This document shows, piece after piece, positions 23,623-32,609 of a stretch of 64,000 nucleotides of DNA; within the stretch, counting starts at the first letter, position 1, and the number at the start of each line of letters is the position of its first letter. Source of the stretch: Alteromonas sp. MMG017 (lineage in GTDB: Bacteria; Pseudomonadota; Gammaproteobacteria; Enterobacterales; Alteromonadaceae); assembly GCF_018100795.1 (NCBI RefSeq), contig NZ_JAGJDY010000009.1, positions 1 through 64,000 on the forward strand, given 5' to 3'. Made by a program: the position numbers and the translations under genes. Below the pieces are notes generated by a model. The model was not told where the DNA came from. It made no database searches and was given only the letters and a program-made list of their open reading frames with translations.

Positions 23623-24807
23623 TTATGCTAACACTGTTTTTAATGCTTTTACGCACGCGTCAGTTTCTTCAGGAATACCTACACTAATTCGCGACCATGT
23701 GTCGTAGCCAGGCCATGTGCGACCAACCACTTTAATACCTTGCGCTTTCATTAACTTTGCAAACTCGTCATGTGGCATACCGGTATCCATGTAGATGAAG
23801 TTGCCTTGCGGGTTTTTCGCATAAGCCTGCCCAAGTGATTCAGCTGCGGCCGTTAGCTTCTCACGCTCAACCTTTACCCGCGTGCGCATGGTATTTAGGT
23901 TTGCATGATCTTCCATGCTGGCCATACCCGCAACTAATGCTAAGTAGTTCACACCACCCATGCGCAACATACCACCCATCTTCTTAGCTTGTTCCGCTGG
24001 TAAAATGGCATAACCTAAACGCTGGCCTGCCATGGCGTGAATTTTAGAGAAAGTACGGCAGATAACGACATCGTGCCCTTCTGCCACTAACTTTGATTGT
24101 ACGTTAGCAGGATAAGCATCTGACATTTCAATGTAAGCTTCATCGATAAATACCTGCGCCTTTTTAGATACGCGCTTTGCAAACGCGGTAAGCTTAGCAG
24201 CATCTACCACTGTGCCCGTTGGGTTATTAGGGTTACAGATATACACGGCAGTAGTGTCTTCAGTGACAGCAGCTTCAATCGCGTCTAAATCGAAATTCAT
24301 ATCTGCATCTAGCGGAACGTAAGTTACATCAGCGCCCATGAATTCAGCGCCACGAGGTACACCCTCGTAAGTAGCCATTGAAGTTACCAGTTTATTACCG
24401 TTTTTTGTAATCCAATCGGCGTAACCAAATAAGATTGGAGAAGATCCATTAGTAACAATAATTTGATCTTCAGATACCCCTTCTTGTGCAGCAATTTTGC
24501 TTTTAAGCACATCCACCGTTGCATCTGAGTAGCGTGCTAAGTTGAATAATTCACCTTGCATGGCATCTACTGCTTTAGCTGAAGGGCCAAAGGCGTTTTC
24601 ATTTGACGATAAACGAACAAGGCCGTCACTCACATTAGGGGTAGCAGTAGGAAAATGATCCGTTTTCATACCTGCTGCGCTAAGTTCTTTAACGCTAGAG
24701 TCTACACATGCTGTTAGCGCAACTGCGCCAGCACCTAGACCAACTGACTTCAACCATTGACGACGTGATGAGTTAACTGATGGATTATTTTTTAATTCTT
24801 GTTTCAT
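23623..24807 (-). CDS. Tat-exported lipoprotein aminotransferase (HisC-like)
   Basis: A 394-residue fold-type I aminotransferase resembling histidinol-phosphate aminotransferase (LSSNENAFGPS, NPNNPTGTV, VFIDEAYIEM, Schiff-base Lys255 in CRTFSKIHAMAGQRLGY). Unusually, it begins with a twin-arginine signal SSRRQWLKSVGLGAGAVALTAC whose end is also a lipobox (LTAC), so it should be folded with PLP in the cytosol, exported by Tat, and lipidated. A periplasmic aminotransferase has no place in histidine synthesis, so its substrate is probably an envelope or external amino compound. Monocistronic. Confidence 0.88.
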   Translation of the reverse strand: MKQELKNNPSVNSSRRQWLKSVGLGAGAVALTACVDSSVKELSAAGMKTDHFPTATPNVSDGLVRLSSNENAFGPSAKAVDAMQGELFNLARYSDATVDVLKSKIAAQEGVSEDQIIVTNGSSPILFGYADWITKNGNKLVTSMATYEGVPRGAEFMGADVTYVPLDADMNFDLDAIEAAVTEDTTAVYICNPNNPTGTVVDAAKLTAFAKRVSKKAQVFIDEAYIEMSDAYPANVQSKLVAEGHDVVICRTFSKIHAMAGQRLGYAILPAEQAKKMGGMLRMGGVNYLALVAGMASMEDHANLNTMRTRVKVEREKLTAAAESLGQAYAKNPQGNFIYMDTGMPHDEFAKLMKAQGIKVVGRTWPGYDTWSRISVGIPEETDACVKALKTVLA

Positions 24808-25413
24808 TTGCCACTAAGCCTTATATGTACACCGAATTTTAGACTAATAGGTAACAACCGGGCATGCAAGCGAGAATTTTAAGTAACCCACTGAATTCAT
24901 TGCACTTATTTAGTGCGCGCAATGCTCAAAAATGTACATTGGTAATAAATAGCTAAATTGTGTTTTTAATTCTTCCTTACATAAGCTTTCGTAGAATCCA
25001 CATATAAGGCGGTGAAACTCTGGTATTTAGGTATAGGGGAACATGGCATTGTGCAACGATAGAATGTCGCCCGTTATCTGGCAAGAAGAGGGATTAGTGC
25101 CGAAATTTCATCTCTCGTGTTTTGACTATTATCTTAGAAATTAAGAGAAAATAGCCTAAATTAGCAGCATAGTTATTATCACCCTGGTTATAGGTATTAC
25201 ACGCTTTTATAAAACTATTGGGGCTAAAAGGCGAATAAAAGCATGAGTTGTAATGGTCTTGTTTGTCATCATTTCCTTTTCAAGTTGCTCAAATCACAAA
25301 TTCATTGAAGTGCACCGAATACGATAAAAATCATGCTGTGATTTGGTGCATATTGGTGCATGTCGAGATCAAAAAAAATAGGTGTTTTTTTATTCTTTCA
25401 CCATTTTAATTTG
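24808..25413. other. 606 bp intergenic region with TGGTGCA repeats
   Basis: Contains the promoter of the Tat aminotransferase gene at its left end. Near the right end (25311-25375) are TGCACC and two direct TTGGTGCAT copies one helical turn apart. A 33-codon frame at 25043-25144 with AGGGGAA upstream is possible but unsupported. No RNA gene was identified. Confidence 0.35.
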
Positions 25414-28400
25414 TCAGTCCTTAGGCAATATCTCCAATGTTCTAAGGCTCGACAAATTCGTAATTAGCATGGGTAGCACGCCTAGTACCGCCGCTAATGT
25501 GGTAATAATAGAGTCGAAGGCAATATTGGCACTGAAAATCACTAACAGAAATAATAGCCCCACCAGCATAAATAATGGCGGCCGCAAATTATGCCAAATA
25601 CTAGAACGTGTTTCTGTAAGCCATACTTCAATGTGCTTCGCAGACTCTGCGCTCATGACAAACTGCCTAAAGCTCTCATTCACCAAGTGCCATCCGCAAT
25701 CTCGATAAATAAGACCTCTTCGTTGTAAATGCCCAACAATTTCAGCACTGGCTGGGTTTAACTTAGCACCTTGAGCGAGCTGTAACAGAATAAGCCGCTC
25801 GTTCGTTGTGCATTGCTCCCACCGCATGCGATAAGCAGGCCGGGCATGGTGAACAAAAAACTCAACTATTTGCTGAGGAGACCAGAAATCGTCCAGTCTA
25901 AGTGCGTGTTGCACCTCTTTTAGGTGAGTCACATTAACGCCATTAAGCGCCGACAATACTGCATCAATATTTTCTGCTGAGCGCTTTAGTTTTATTTCTA
26001 GGTGGTAAACTAAAAACGCCCGTTGCACATCGAGTAAATCGGGCCAATGTGTAGATTCATGCGCCAGTACCGAAATGGCGGTAGGCGATGTGGTGAGGGT
26101 ATTTTTCTTACTGGCCACCCAATAATAATGTATAGAAAAACTGCGAAGTAATTTGCTCCACTGCCATAGCTCGTTTTTACTCGGTAAATGTTCAGTTTCA
26201 AACGCAGGGAAGCTCTCGGCGTGGCTAAGTAACTGCATCGGCGACATTTCAGATACTAATATCAAGTGACACTTGTGTTTTTGAAGAGTTTGAATAAGCT
26301 CAAATGCGGCATCCCGTTCGGCATGATCAAGCAGTGCTTTGTTTAGCCCTTTTAAAATAATGGTTGGCGTGTTCTCAAGTTCATCTATTTTAGTTATTTT
26401 ATTGAAATCGGGTTCTTTCACCCGAGTGAGCCAATCTTGAATGTCACCTACTTTATTCTCGAAAATTGTATGTTCGTGGGCTAAAAATGCGTTTTCTAAG
26501 TCAGATTGGCTGAGTTGACTGATAAATTGCACCTGCATACGTGTAGAATTTTGTGGCGTCAATTGCTTCCAAATATACTCGCTTTCTTCTGCTTCAGAGG
26601 GTGGGCGCAAGCGATAGCTGTCAAAGATATGCTCACCTAACAGCTTGCGACTAATCAGCAATAGGGCTGCACAAAACACACTGAATACGAAAACAGCAGT
26701 AATCACTAGCACAGGTAAAATATAAAAGGCACTGGATGCTCGCATGAAGCGTTGTGAAGAGTAATGGAGTATGTGGTTACTGGTTGTTTTTATATCGGTA
26801 CCCGCTTTGAATCGATACTCGGCTGCAGAATCCGTTTGCAACGCTAAACTACTGACAATAGCGTTAATAAAAGTATCAGTGTTGTTGTTCAATACCGATG
26901 AATAGTCTTCAGCTTTATCTAATGTTACCCAATTCTCTCGTTCTAATGCTGGGAATATAGTCTTGAAGGGGATCTCGGGGTTAGCAGCGGGTAGCCCTTC
27001 TCTTGAGCTCAATGGCTCTTGATACATTAATGCTCGATACTGCTGGCTTTCCAATGAAACATGTTGCTGCATCTCTAATAGATGTTGGTTCTGGAAGGTT
27101 GCCTGCCCTTCTAGCATGTAGCTGTTTACGCTATTCACTAATATAACCGTAGGTACCACCGTAATAAGATAAATACATCCCGCTAAATACCAAATGTAGC
27201 TGTTCGGCACGCGACTGCTCAGCTCAGACAACGTACTGGGCTTTTTATTTGGTTGAACAGCAATTCCCTCGCGCACAGACTTCATCCACATCAAATAAGT
27301 ACTAAACAAAAATAGTCCTATTCCGATTAGTGGAAAAAGTAACGACTCGAAGTTTGAATGCGATACATGGCTGTTTTCAGTGTTTGCGAAAACTCCCGAT
27401 AAAAGCAGTAAAGACAGCATGACGAAGCAAACCAACGGAATAAAGAACGGCATTCGAACTAATAAACTAGGCGTGCTTACGTATCGCCATGCTAAAGCCT
27501 TTAATGATAACTTCTTACCCTCTACTTCAACGGGCACAAAGATAAATTGCAAAATGATGAGCATGAAAGTTAACGTAAAAGACAAAAAGGCCAACCGTGG
27601 AATAACGGTATCGATAATGCCAATGGTGAAAAGTTGCATAGCGCAGGCAGACCAAATCCATAAGGCCAACCAGCGATAGGTTTTACGCTCTCCCCCTATG
27701 ACGTTTGCGTTAGATGTGGTGCTATTTTCATCATCGTACTGATAATGAAACAAACGCGCCCACACACCTTGCGAGCTAACATATCGGCTTATAAGTACTA
27801 AGGGAATTAAAAGTATTAAATAAAGGATAACCGCTAGAAACACCAGCAGCATATTAACTTGCGACGCTTCTTCTTGGTTGTAGAACACCACAAGCGCCCA
27901 TTCAGGTATAGTAGAGTGCAATGGCCCAATAACCATGCTGTGTTCTTCTCCGCGATAATCTAACTGTAGCTGCGCGGGCTGGTAAACGTCTATATTCTGT
28001 AAGTTGGATAGCGTCGTTAAAAGCTGTAAATCGTGTCCGTTTTCAGCCACGAAATTCTCCACTAAACTTCGCTCTTCGTTACTGTGGTAGAGCACTTTCC
28101 CCACTTGGTCGATAACGGCATACCCTATATTTTTCGGCATTATGCGCTGATTTAAGCTGGTCAGTAGCGTACCTATAGAGCTTATACGCTTGGTTATTTC
28201 GCCTGTGCCATTTTCACCTTCTTTATCGATATGTTCGAAAACCAATTGGCTATTAAACCTTGCATCATCGATATTGCGTATTCGCTCAATGAAAAATTGC
28301 TGAGGTGTGGAGTTAGTAGATTCAAGCAATTGTTCACAGCAAACTTTTCGCCCTGTGGTTTTATAGTGAAATTTACCAACAAGCTGCGTGTCTAAGCGCC

Positions 28401-29826
28401 ACATACCTTCATTCCACCCTCGTTTGTAGTACTCCCGTTCATTCAAAGGTGTTTTTTTAAAGTTATGGAGGTTTTTATGCGGACGAAAAATCATGTCAGG
28501 CCTATTCTCTTTATAGCGACTCACCACACCGCTTTTGCCGAGCAAGAACCAGTTTTCAATAAAATAAGCGCTGGTATCAGCGACTGATTGCTCATTGATA
28601 AGTGAGCAATTCAAGAAACCAGTAGCGTTATCACTCTTTTCGCTACCGCCTGAATCTACACAGCCTGAAATGTCTTCACTTTTGCTTCTCTTAAAATAAC
28701 GAGAATCTAATAGCAACAGTTCCGATAACTCTTTATCGAAATCTGAACTTATCATTTTATGTATATGTGCAGAATCTAACGTCTTTTGTTGAAGCCAATA
28801 TCTAAAAAAGAGCTGATCACTTATCGCTATCGTGGCAACCCCAAGTAAAATAAATAATCCTAAAATACATTGGGTAACATCAGAACGCGTATAGCTATAG
28901 GTGGGAGCGCAGTATTGAATTTTAAGAATAGGAAGTGTAGCAACGAGCAGTGTTAAAAAAAGTACTATCCATAACGCCGTATTGTTACCAATTTTAAGGT
29001 TATTGAGGACCACTTCTTTTTTTTCTACGAAGGCTAACAGGTAGAGAGTCTTCGAATCGTCTGTACCTCCAGCATTTAGGCCAGTTATTGTAATGGGTTG
29101 CCGATAAACCCGAAGGTATAGCCCAGCAATTTGCCTATCTACAGAATCACTCGCCTTTAGATTACCTTTAGCACCCGTTTCATTATTTTCCTTTTCGCCG
29201 AGTAATTCTTCTACGTTTGAAAAGCGAAGATCAGATAGCGCTTTCGCGAAATTACTATGTCTTTTTTCCGCAATGACCTCTCCATTCTCATCACTGATGA
29301 CAAGCAATGGAAACGGGCTTAAATGATTCGAGATAAGGTCAGCGATGGGCACTGTTACCGTGTTATGCGCTACATGAACTTTAAAAATACGAGACTTTGC
29401 GTCAAATTCGCCATTTTCTTTATTTGCTTCGACCTTGGCGGGTTCTTCAGTACTAACATCATTTTCTACTTCATTTTTAGTGATACTATTCACTATCACA
29501 AGGTGTTTAAAGTTTTCATTCGAACTAATACGCTTTTTAAACTCACTGACCTTTTCATTTCTATTTTCGCTCTCATTTCCACTTTCGTTTTTAGTTTCTT
29601 GAGGCTTAAACTCTTCTTTCACGCTTGTTAAAAGCATATCAATAGACTGCTGTAGGCTCTTGCCCGCCTCGTTTAACTGTCGCAGGTAACCATGGTTTTG
29701 CTGAATTTCATTCTGTTGAATTCGAAGAAAGTAGTATGCAGAGCCCACCAAAATAGCAATGAGCAAAAGTAGGCTGTAACGTTTGAGGGCTTCATGTCTG
29801 CCTGTGTGCATAATCCATACATCCAT
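25414..29826 (-). CDS. 1470-aa polytopic membrane protein: Cache-like sensor, ATPase-like and winged-helix-like regions
   Basis: I do not recognise the family. Layout by hydropathy: membrane helix 18-35, a first extracytoplasmic domain, helices at about 281-301 and 311-331, a second extracytoplasmic domain (340-655) with dCache-like features (ERIRNIDDARFNS, YAVIDQVGKVLYHSN, WALVVFYNQ), helices at about 657-680, then five more to 898. A third small outer domain and a helix at about 1025-1058 follow. The cytosolic region (1060-1400) contains ATPase-like text (TIILKGLNKALLDH, CHLILVSEMSP) without a Walker A, and a winged-helix-like segment (ERLILLQLAQGAKLNPASAE). Two C-terminal helices end it. 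Monocistronic. Probably a receptor; output unknown. Confidence 0.8.
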   Translation of the reverse strand: MDVWIMHTGRHEALKRYSLLLLIAILVGSAYYFLRIQQNEIQQNHGYLRQLNEAGKSLQQSIDMLLTSVKEEFKPQETKNESGNESENRNEKVSEFKKRISSNENFKHLVIVNSITKNEVENDVSTEEPAKVEANKENGEFDAKSRIFKVHVAHNTVTVPIADLISNHLSPFPLLVISDENGEVIAEKRHSNFAKALSDLRFSNVEELLGEKENNETGAKGNLKASDSVDRQIAGLYLRVYRQPITITGLNAGGTDDSKTLYLLAFVEKKEVVLNNLKIGNNTALWIVLFLTLLVATLPILKIQYCAPTYSYTRSDVTQCILGLFILLGVATIAISDQLFFRYWLQQKTLDSAHIHKMISSDFDKELSELLLLDSRYFKRSKSEDISGCVDSGGSEKSDNATGFLNCSLINEQSVADTSAYFIENWFLLGKSGVVSRYKENRPDMIFRPHKNLHNFKKTPLNEREYYKRGWNEGMWRLDTQLVGKFHYKTTGRKVCCEQLLESTNSTPQQFFIERIRNIDDARFNSQLVFEHIDKEGENGTGEITKRISSIGTLLTSLNQRIMPKNIGYAVIDQVGKVLYHSNEERSLVENFVAENGHDLQLLTTLSNLQNIDVYQPAQLQLDYRGEEHSMVIGPLHSTIPEWALVVFYNQEEASQVNMLLVFLAVILYLILLIPLVLISRYVSSQGVWARLFHYQYDDENSTTSNANVIGGERKTYRWLALWIWSACAMQLFTIGIIDTVIPRLAFLSFTLTFMLIILQFIFVPVEVEGKKLSLKALAWRYVSTPSLLVRMPFFIPLVCFVMLSLLLLSGVFANTENSHVSHSNFESLLFPLIGIGLFLFSTYLMWMKSVREGIAVQPNKKPSTLSELSSRVPNSYIWYLAGCIYLITVVPTVILVNSVNSYMLEGQATFQNQHLLEMQQHVSLESQQYRALMYQEPLSSREGLPAANPEIPFKTIFPALERENWVTLDKAEDYSSVLNNNTDTFINAIVSSLALQTDSAAEYRFKAGTDIKTTSNHILHYSSQRFMRASSAFYILPVLVITAVFVFSVFCAALLLISRKLLGEHIFDSYRLRPPSEAEESEYIWKQLTPQNSTRMQVQFISQLSQSDLENAFLAHEHTIFENKVGDIQDWLTRVKEPDFNKITKIDELENTPTIILKGLNKALLDHAERDAAFELIQTLQKHKCHLILVSEMSPMQLLSHAESFPAFETEHLPSKNELWQWSKLLRSFSIHYYWVASKKNTLTTSPTAISVLAHESTHWPDLLDVQRAFLVYHLEIKLKRSAENIDAVLSALNGVNVTHLKEVQHALRLDDFWSPQQIVEFFVHHARPAYRMRWEQCTTNERLILLQLAQGAKLNPASAEIVGHLQRRGLIYRDCGWHLVNESFRQFVMSAESAKHIEVWLTETRSSIWHNLRPPLFMLVGLLFLLVIFSANIAFDSIITTLAAVLGVLPMLITNLSSLRTLEILPKD

Positions 29827-30005
29827 GTCGAATTAAGATAAATAAGTATGGCTCACACAAACAAATTTGTACATTTTTTAAACAGATAATTTACGATGAC
29901 TTAAGCTATAAAGAGAGATTTAGCCCGTTTTGATCCATATCAACGCTATTTTGCCTGACATAAACCACACTACATCTATCCTTAAACCATTATGACAATG
30001 TGTGT

Positions 30006-30422
30006 ATGCTCTCGTTAGTAGACAACAGCAATACAAACCACGACATTCGTGCCGAACATCATGGCTTGTATAAACTTAGCTTAACGCGTAATGCGGATAT
30101 TGCGGTTGCGAGCAAGCCGGTCTTTGGTGCGAGTATTACTTTTCACACAGACCTACTTACTTACGACAGCTTCATTGTTAAACCTGACAATTTATTAGGA
30201 TGGGTAGATATGGGGGGATTGGTTTATTTTAATATTTGTTCAGGTCAGCATCCCCTTGGCATGGATAATGTGAAAGGCAATACTGCCACCACACTACCAT
30301 CACAATTTATTAGCGCGGAAAATGGAATATTACGCTTTACGTCGGCGCTTCGCATATACCTGCTAGCGAAAACGCCCAGAGACATTCAAGAATATGGATT
30401 ATGTTACTTTACCCCTGTGTAA
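30006..30422 (+). CDS. Hypothetical protein, 138 aa
   Basis: A 138-residue soluble protein with a beta-rich pattern (LYKLSLTRNADIAVASKPVFGASITFHT; LGWVDMGGLVYFNICSG). No signal peptide, no family recognised. ATG 30006 is preferred over an in-frame GTG at 30000; Shine-Dalgarno is weak. It is flanked by the minus-strand giant membrane protein and by recD, so it is transcribed alone. Confidence 0.55.
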   Translation: MLSLVDNSNTNHDIRAEHHGLYKLSLTRNADIAVASKPVFGASITFHTDLLTYDSFIVKPDNLLGWVDMGGLVYFNICSGQHPLGMDNVKGNTATTLPSQFISAENGILRFTSALRIYLLAKTPRDIQEYGLCYFTPV

Positions 30423-30476
30423 TTAATAACATATAGCCGTGCGCAAATAGGTGAGCAGGAGCCGTTAACCTACCTG

Positions 30477-30532
30477 CGTCTAGCGTTTAGCTTTTAGCGT
30501 CTAGCTTTTAGCGTCTAAGTTTTAGCTACTGG
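30477..30532. repeat. Degenerate 14-15 bp tandem repeats
   Basis: About four copies of GCGTCTAGCTTTTA with small changes, between the hypothetical gene at 30006-30422 and the end of recD. Non-coding. Confidence 0.7.
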
Positions 30533-30548
30533 CGTTTCGTCTGAGCTT

Positions 30549-32609
30549 TTAACTGGGAGTGGTAACACGTTCTTCATCTTCTAACACACGCATTTTAATT
30601 GCCTCTGACAAACCTGAAAAACGCTTATCTCGCCGCTCTACCATTGCGCTAAATGTTGTGGTGTTCGCTATAACCAAACACCCATCTTTCGCCCGTGTTA
30701 GGCCAGTATAAACCAGCCCTCTATGAAACAAACCCGCTGCTTTTTCGCTTTCAGGCCTAGGCAGTAACAACACCACGTATTTAAACTCTGAGCCCTGGGA
30801 TTTATGTATTGTCATTGCAAATACCGTTTCAAACGCAGGCACCCGAGATAACGAAATTGAACGTAGGCCGCCATCTTGAGTTTCAAACCAAGCCAATAGT
30901 TTACCGTTAGTATCAGGCCAGATAATTCCCACCTCACCGTTTGATAAGCGCTGTGGATGATTGTTTTTCACAATCATAATGGGTTGGCCTTGGTAGAAAA
31001 AACCTTCTCGGCGTTTAATATTGTGTTTGATTGCATCGAACACCAATATATTTAACCCCTCAACGCCCATGTCGCCTCTTCGAACTGGGGTTAACCATCG
31101 CACGCGATTGAGCAAACTAAGCGCTTCTTTGGCGCTTTGCGCTTTAAACACGGGTTCGTAGCTTTCTTGTGCCAGTTTTTTTAACGCACTGGTTGTAAAC
31201 CGGCTTTCAGGTTGAATAAATACACCATCGTGTAGCCAGTGTTTTTTCTCGCTTGGGCTTTTGTCTACGGGAGCCTCTGAATGCATAGCATCAAGCGCCT
31301 GTTTACTTTTTCCGGCCTGGATAGCGCTAGCAACTTCAGCCACCTGCCCTTTAAATCGCTGAGGCGCTTGCAAGGTATGTACCCAGGTTTTGGCATTCTC
31401 GTTCACGGGCAGCAAAGGCAGATGTGGGCAAAGAGTTGCGATATGCTGGCGTAGCTCACTAGTGACTGCGCCTAGGCTATGACTATTGTCATGTATACCT
31501 GTTTCGGCAAATTCTGCTTCATCGCTATCGTGTACAAGTTGCTCAAGTACGTTACCTAGCTCTACAGCAGGCAGCTGATCGGCATCACCAATAAAATACA
31601 AACGAGCATGAGGCGGTAAAGCGCGAATAATTCTAGCCATTAGCGCCAAGTCAACCATGGACGCTTCATCCACAATAAGCACATCGAGCATAAGCGGGCT
31701 TTGCTGATTGTAGCGCGTAGCAATGGTGTGTTCCCGTAATCCTAATAACCTATGAAGCGTAACCGCATCAGTAGGTACACTGTTTAACAGGTTGTCATCA
31801 ATTTTACCCCTTAAGGTTTCCAAATTACTCACGATAGATTCGGTCATGCGCTGCTGCGCTTTTCCGGTTGGCGCAGCCAGTACTACGCGCTCATTCTGGT
31901 TACATGCTTGCAGCGCTAATAGCAGCCTGAGTACGGTGTAGGTTTTCCCTGTGCCAGGGCCACCGTTAATAACACTAAATTGCTGCACTAAACTTTTCGC
32001 CACCGCGATTTGTTGCCAGTCTTGCTCATCAGTGGTGTTAGTTGGAAACATAGCTGGCCATAGCCCCTTAACCCGTGATAGACCGTCTTCGCTTAGCGCT
32101 GTTACATGCGTTCTATTTGCAATACTGGCAGCAATCTCTTGTTCAAAGTTATAGTAGCGGCGGCTGTACAATTTGCCTGATTGATAGACAAATAGCGGGA
32201 ATAGCTTGTTATTCTTGTCACCTTTTTCACTGCCCAGTGCCTTTTTAATCACACTGATCATTTCGGTCAGGCCCGGAAATGCGTAGCCTAATTTGCGAGA
32301 TGATGTATCTGTACTTGATCCTATAGGATCAGGTTCTGCTTGTGACTGAATAACAGTGCCGGGTTCAAGTTCGGGCTCGTTCTCTGGATTGCTCTCGAGC
32401 TCAACAAACAGACGAGTTCCTGCGATTTCAGTCAGTAACAAGCAACTGTGGCCGCTGCGCTGCATAAACGACAACGTCACCAGCAAATGTAACCAAATGA
32501 CCTGCTCAGCGTCAGTTAGCCTTTCGCAATGCGCGAATTCCAGTGCGACAAAACGATCAATTGCTTCAATACCGAAAAGTTGTTCTAAATACTCGTTACT
32601 GTTTATCAT
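30549..32609 (-). CDS. recD: Exodeoxyribonuclease V subunit RecD (5'-3' helicase)
   Basis: The 686-residue fast 5'-3' helicase subunit of RecBCD, which processes double-strand breaks up to Chi. Walker A GGPGTGKT lies at about residues 215-222, followed by the helicase motifs IVDEASMVD, FIGDADQLPAVE, and, at the C-terminus, MTIHKSQGSEF and VYTGLTRAK. Somewhat longer than the E. coli protein (about 608), mainly through internal linkers. The ATG overlaps the recB stop (ATGA at 32606-32609), so the two are translationally coupled. Last gene of the operon. Confidence 0.97.
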   Translation of the reverse strand: MINSNEYLEQLFGIEAIDRFVALEFAHCERLTDAEQVIWLHLLVTLSFMQRSGHSCLLLTEIAGTRLFVELESNPENEPELEPGTVIQSQAEPDPIGSSTDTSSRKLGYAFPGLTEMISVIKKALGSEKGDKNNKLFPLFVYQSGKLYSRRYYNFEQEIAASIANRTHVTALSEDGLSRVKGLWPAMFPTNTTDEQDWQQIAVAKSLVQQFSVINGGPGTGKTYTVLRLLLALQACNQNERVVLAAPTGKAQQRMTESIVSNLETLRGKIDDNLLNSVPTDAVTLHRLLGLREHTIATRYNQQSPLMLDVLIVDEASMVDLALMARIIRALPPHARLYFIGDADQLPAVELGNVLEQLVHDSDEAEFAETGIHDNSHSLGAVTSELRQHIATLCPHLPLLPVNENAKTWVHTLQAPQRFKGQVAEVASAIQAGKSKQALDAMHSEAPVDKSPSEKKHWLHDGVFIQPESRFTTSALKKLAQESYEPVFKAQSAKEALSLLNRVRWLTPVRRGDMGVEGLNILVFDAIKHNIKRREGFFYQGQPIMIVKNNHPQRLSNGEVGIIWPDTNGKLLAWFETQDGGLRSISLSRVPAFETVFAMTIHKSQGSEFKYVVLLLPRPESEKAAGLFHRGLVYTGLTRAKDGCLVIANTTTFSAMVERRDKRFSGLSEAIKMRVLEDEERVTTPS

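Noticed and set aside
30477-30532. CRISPR-like short repeats (also at 12738, 17043, 21323)
   Set aside because: Units are contiguous 14-15 bp tandem copies without spacers and no cas genes are present.
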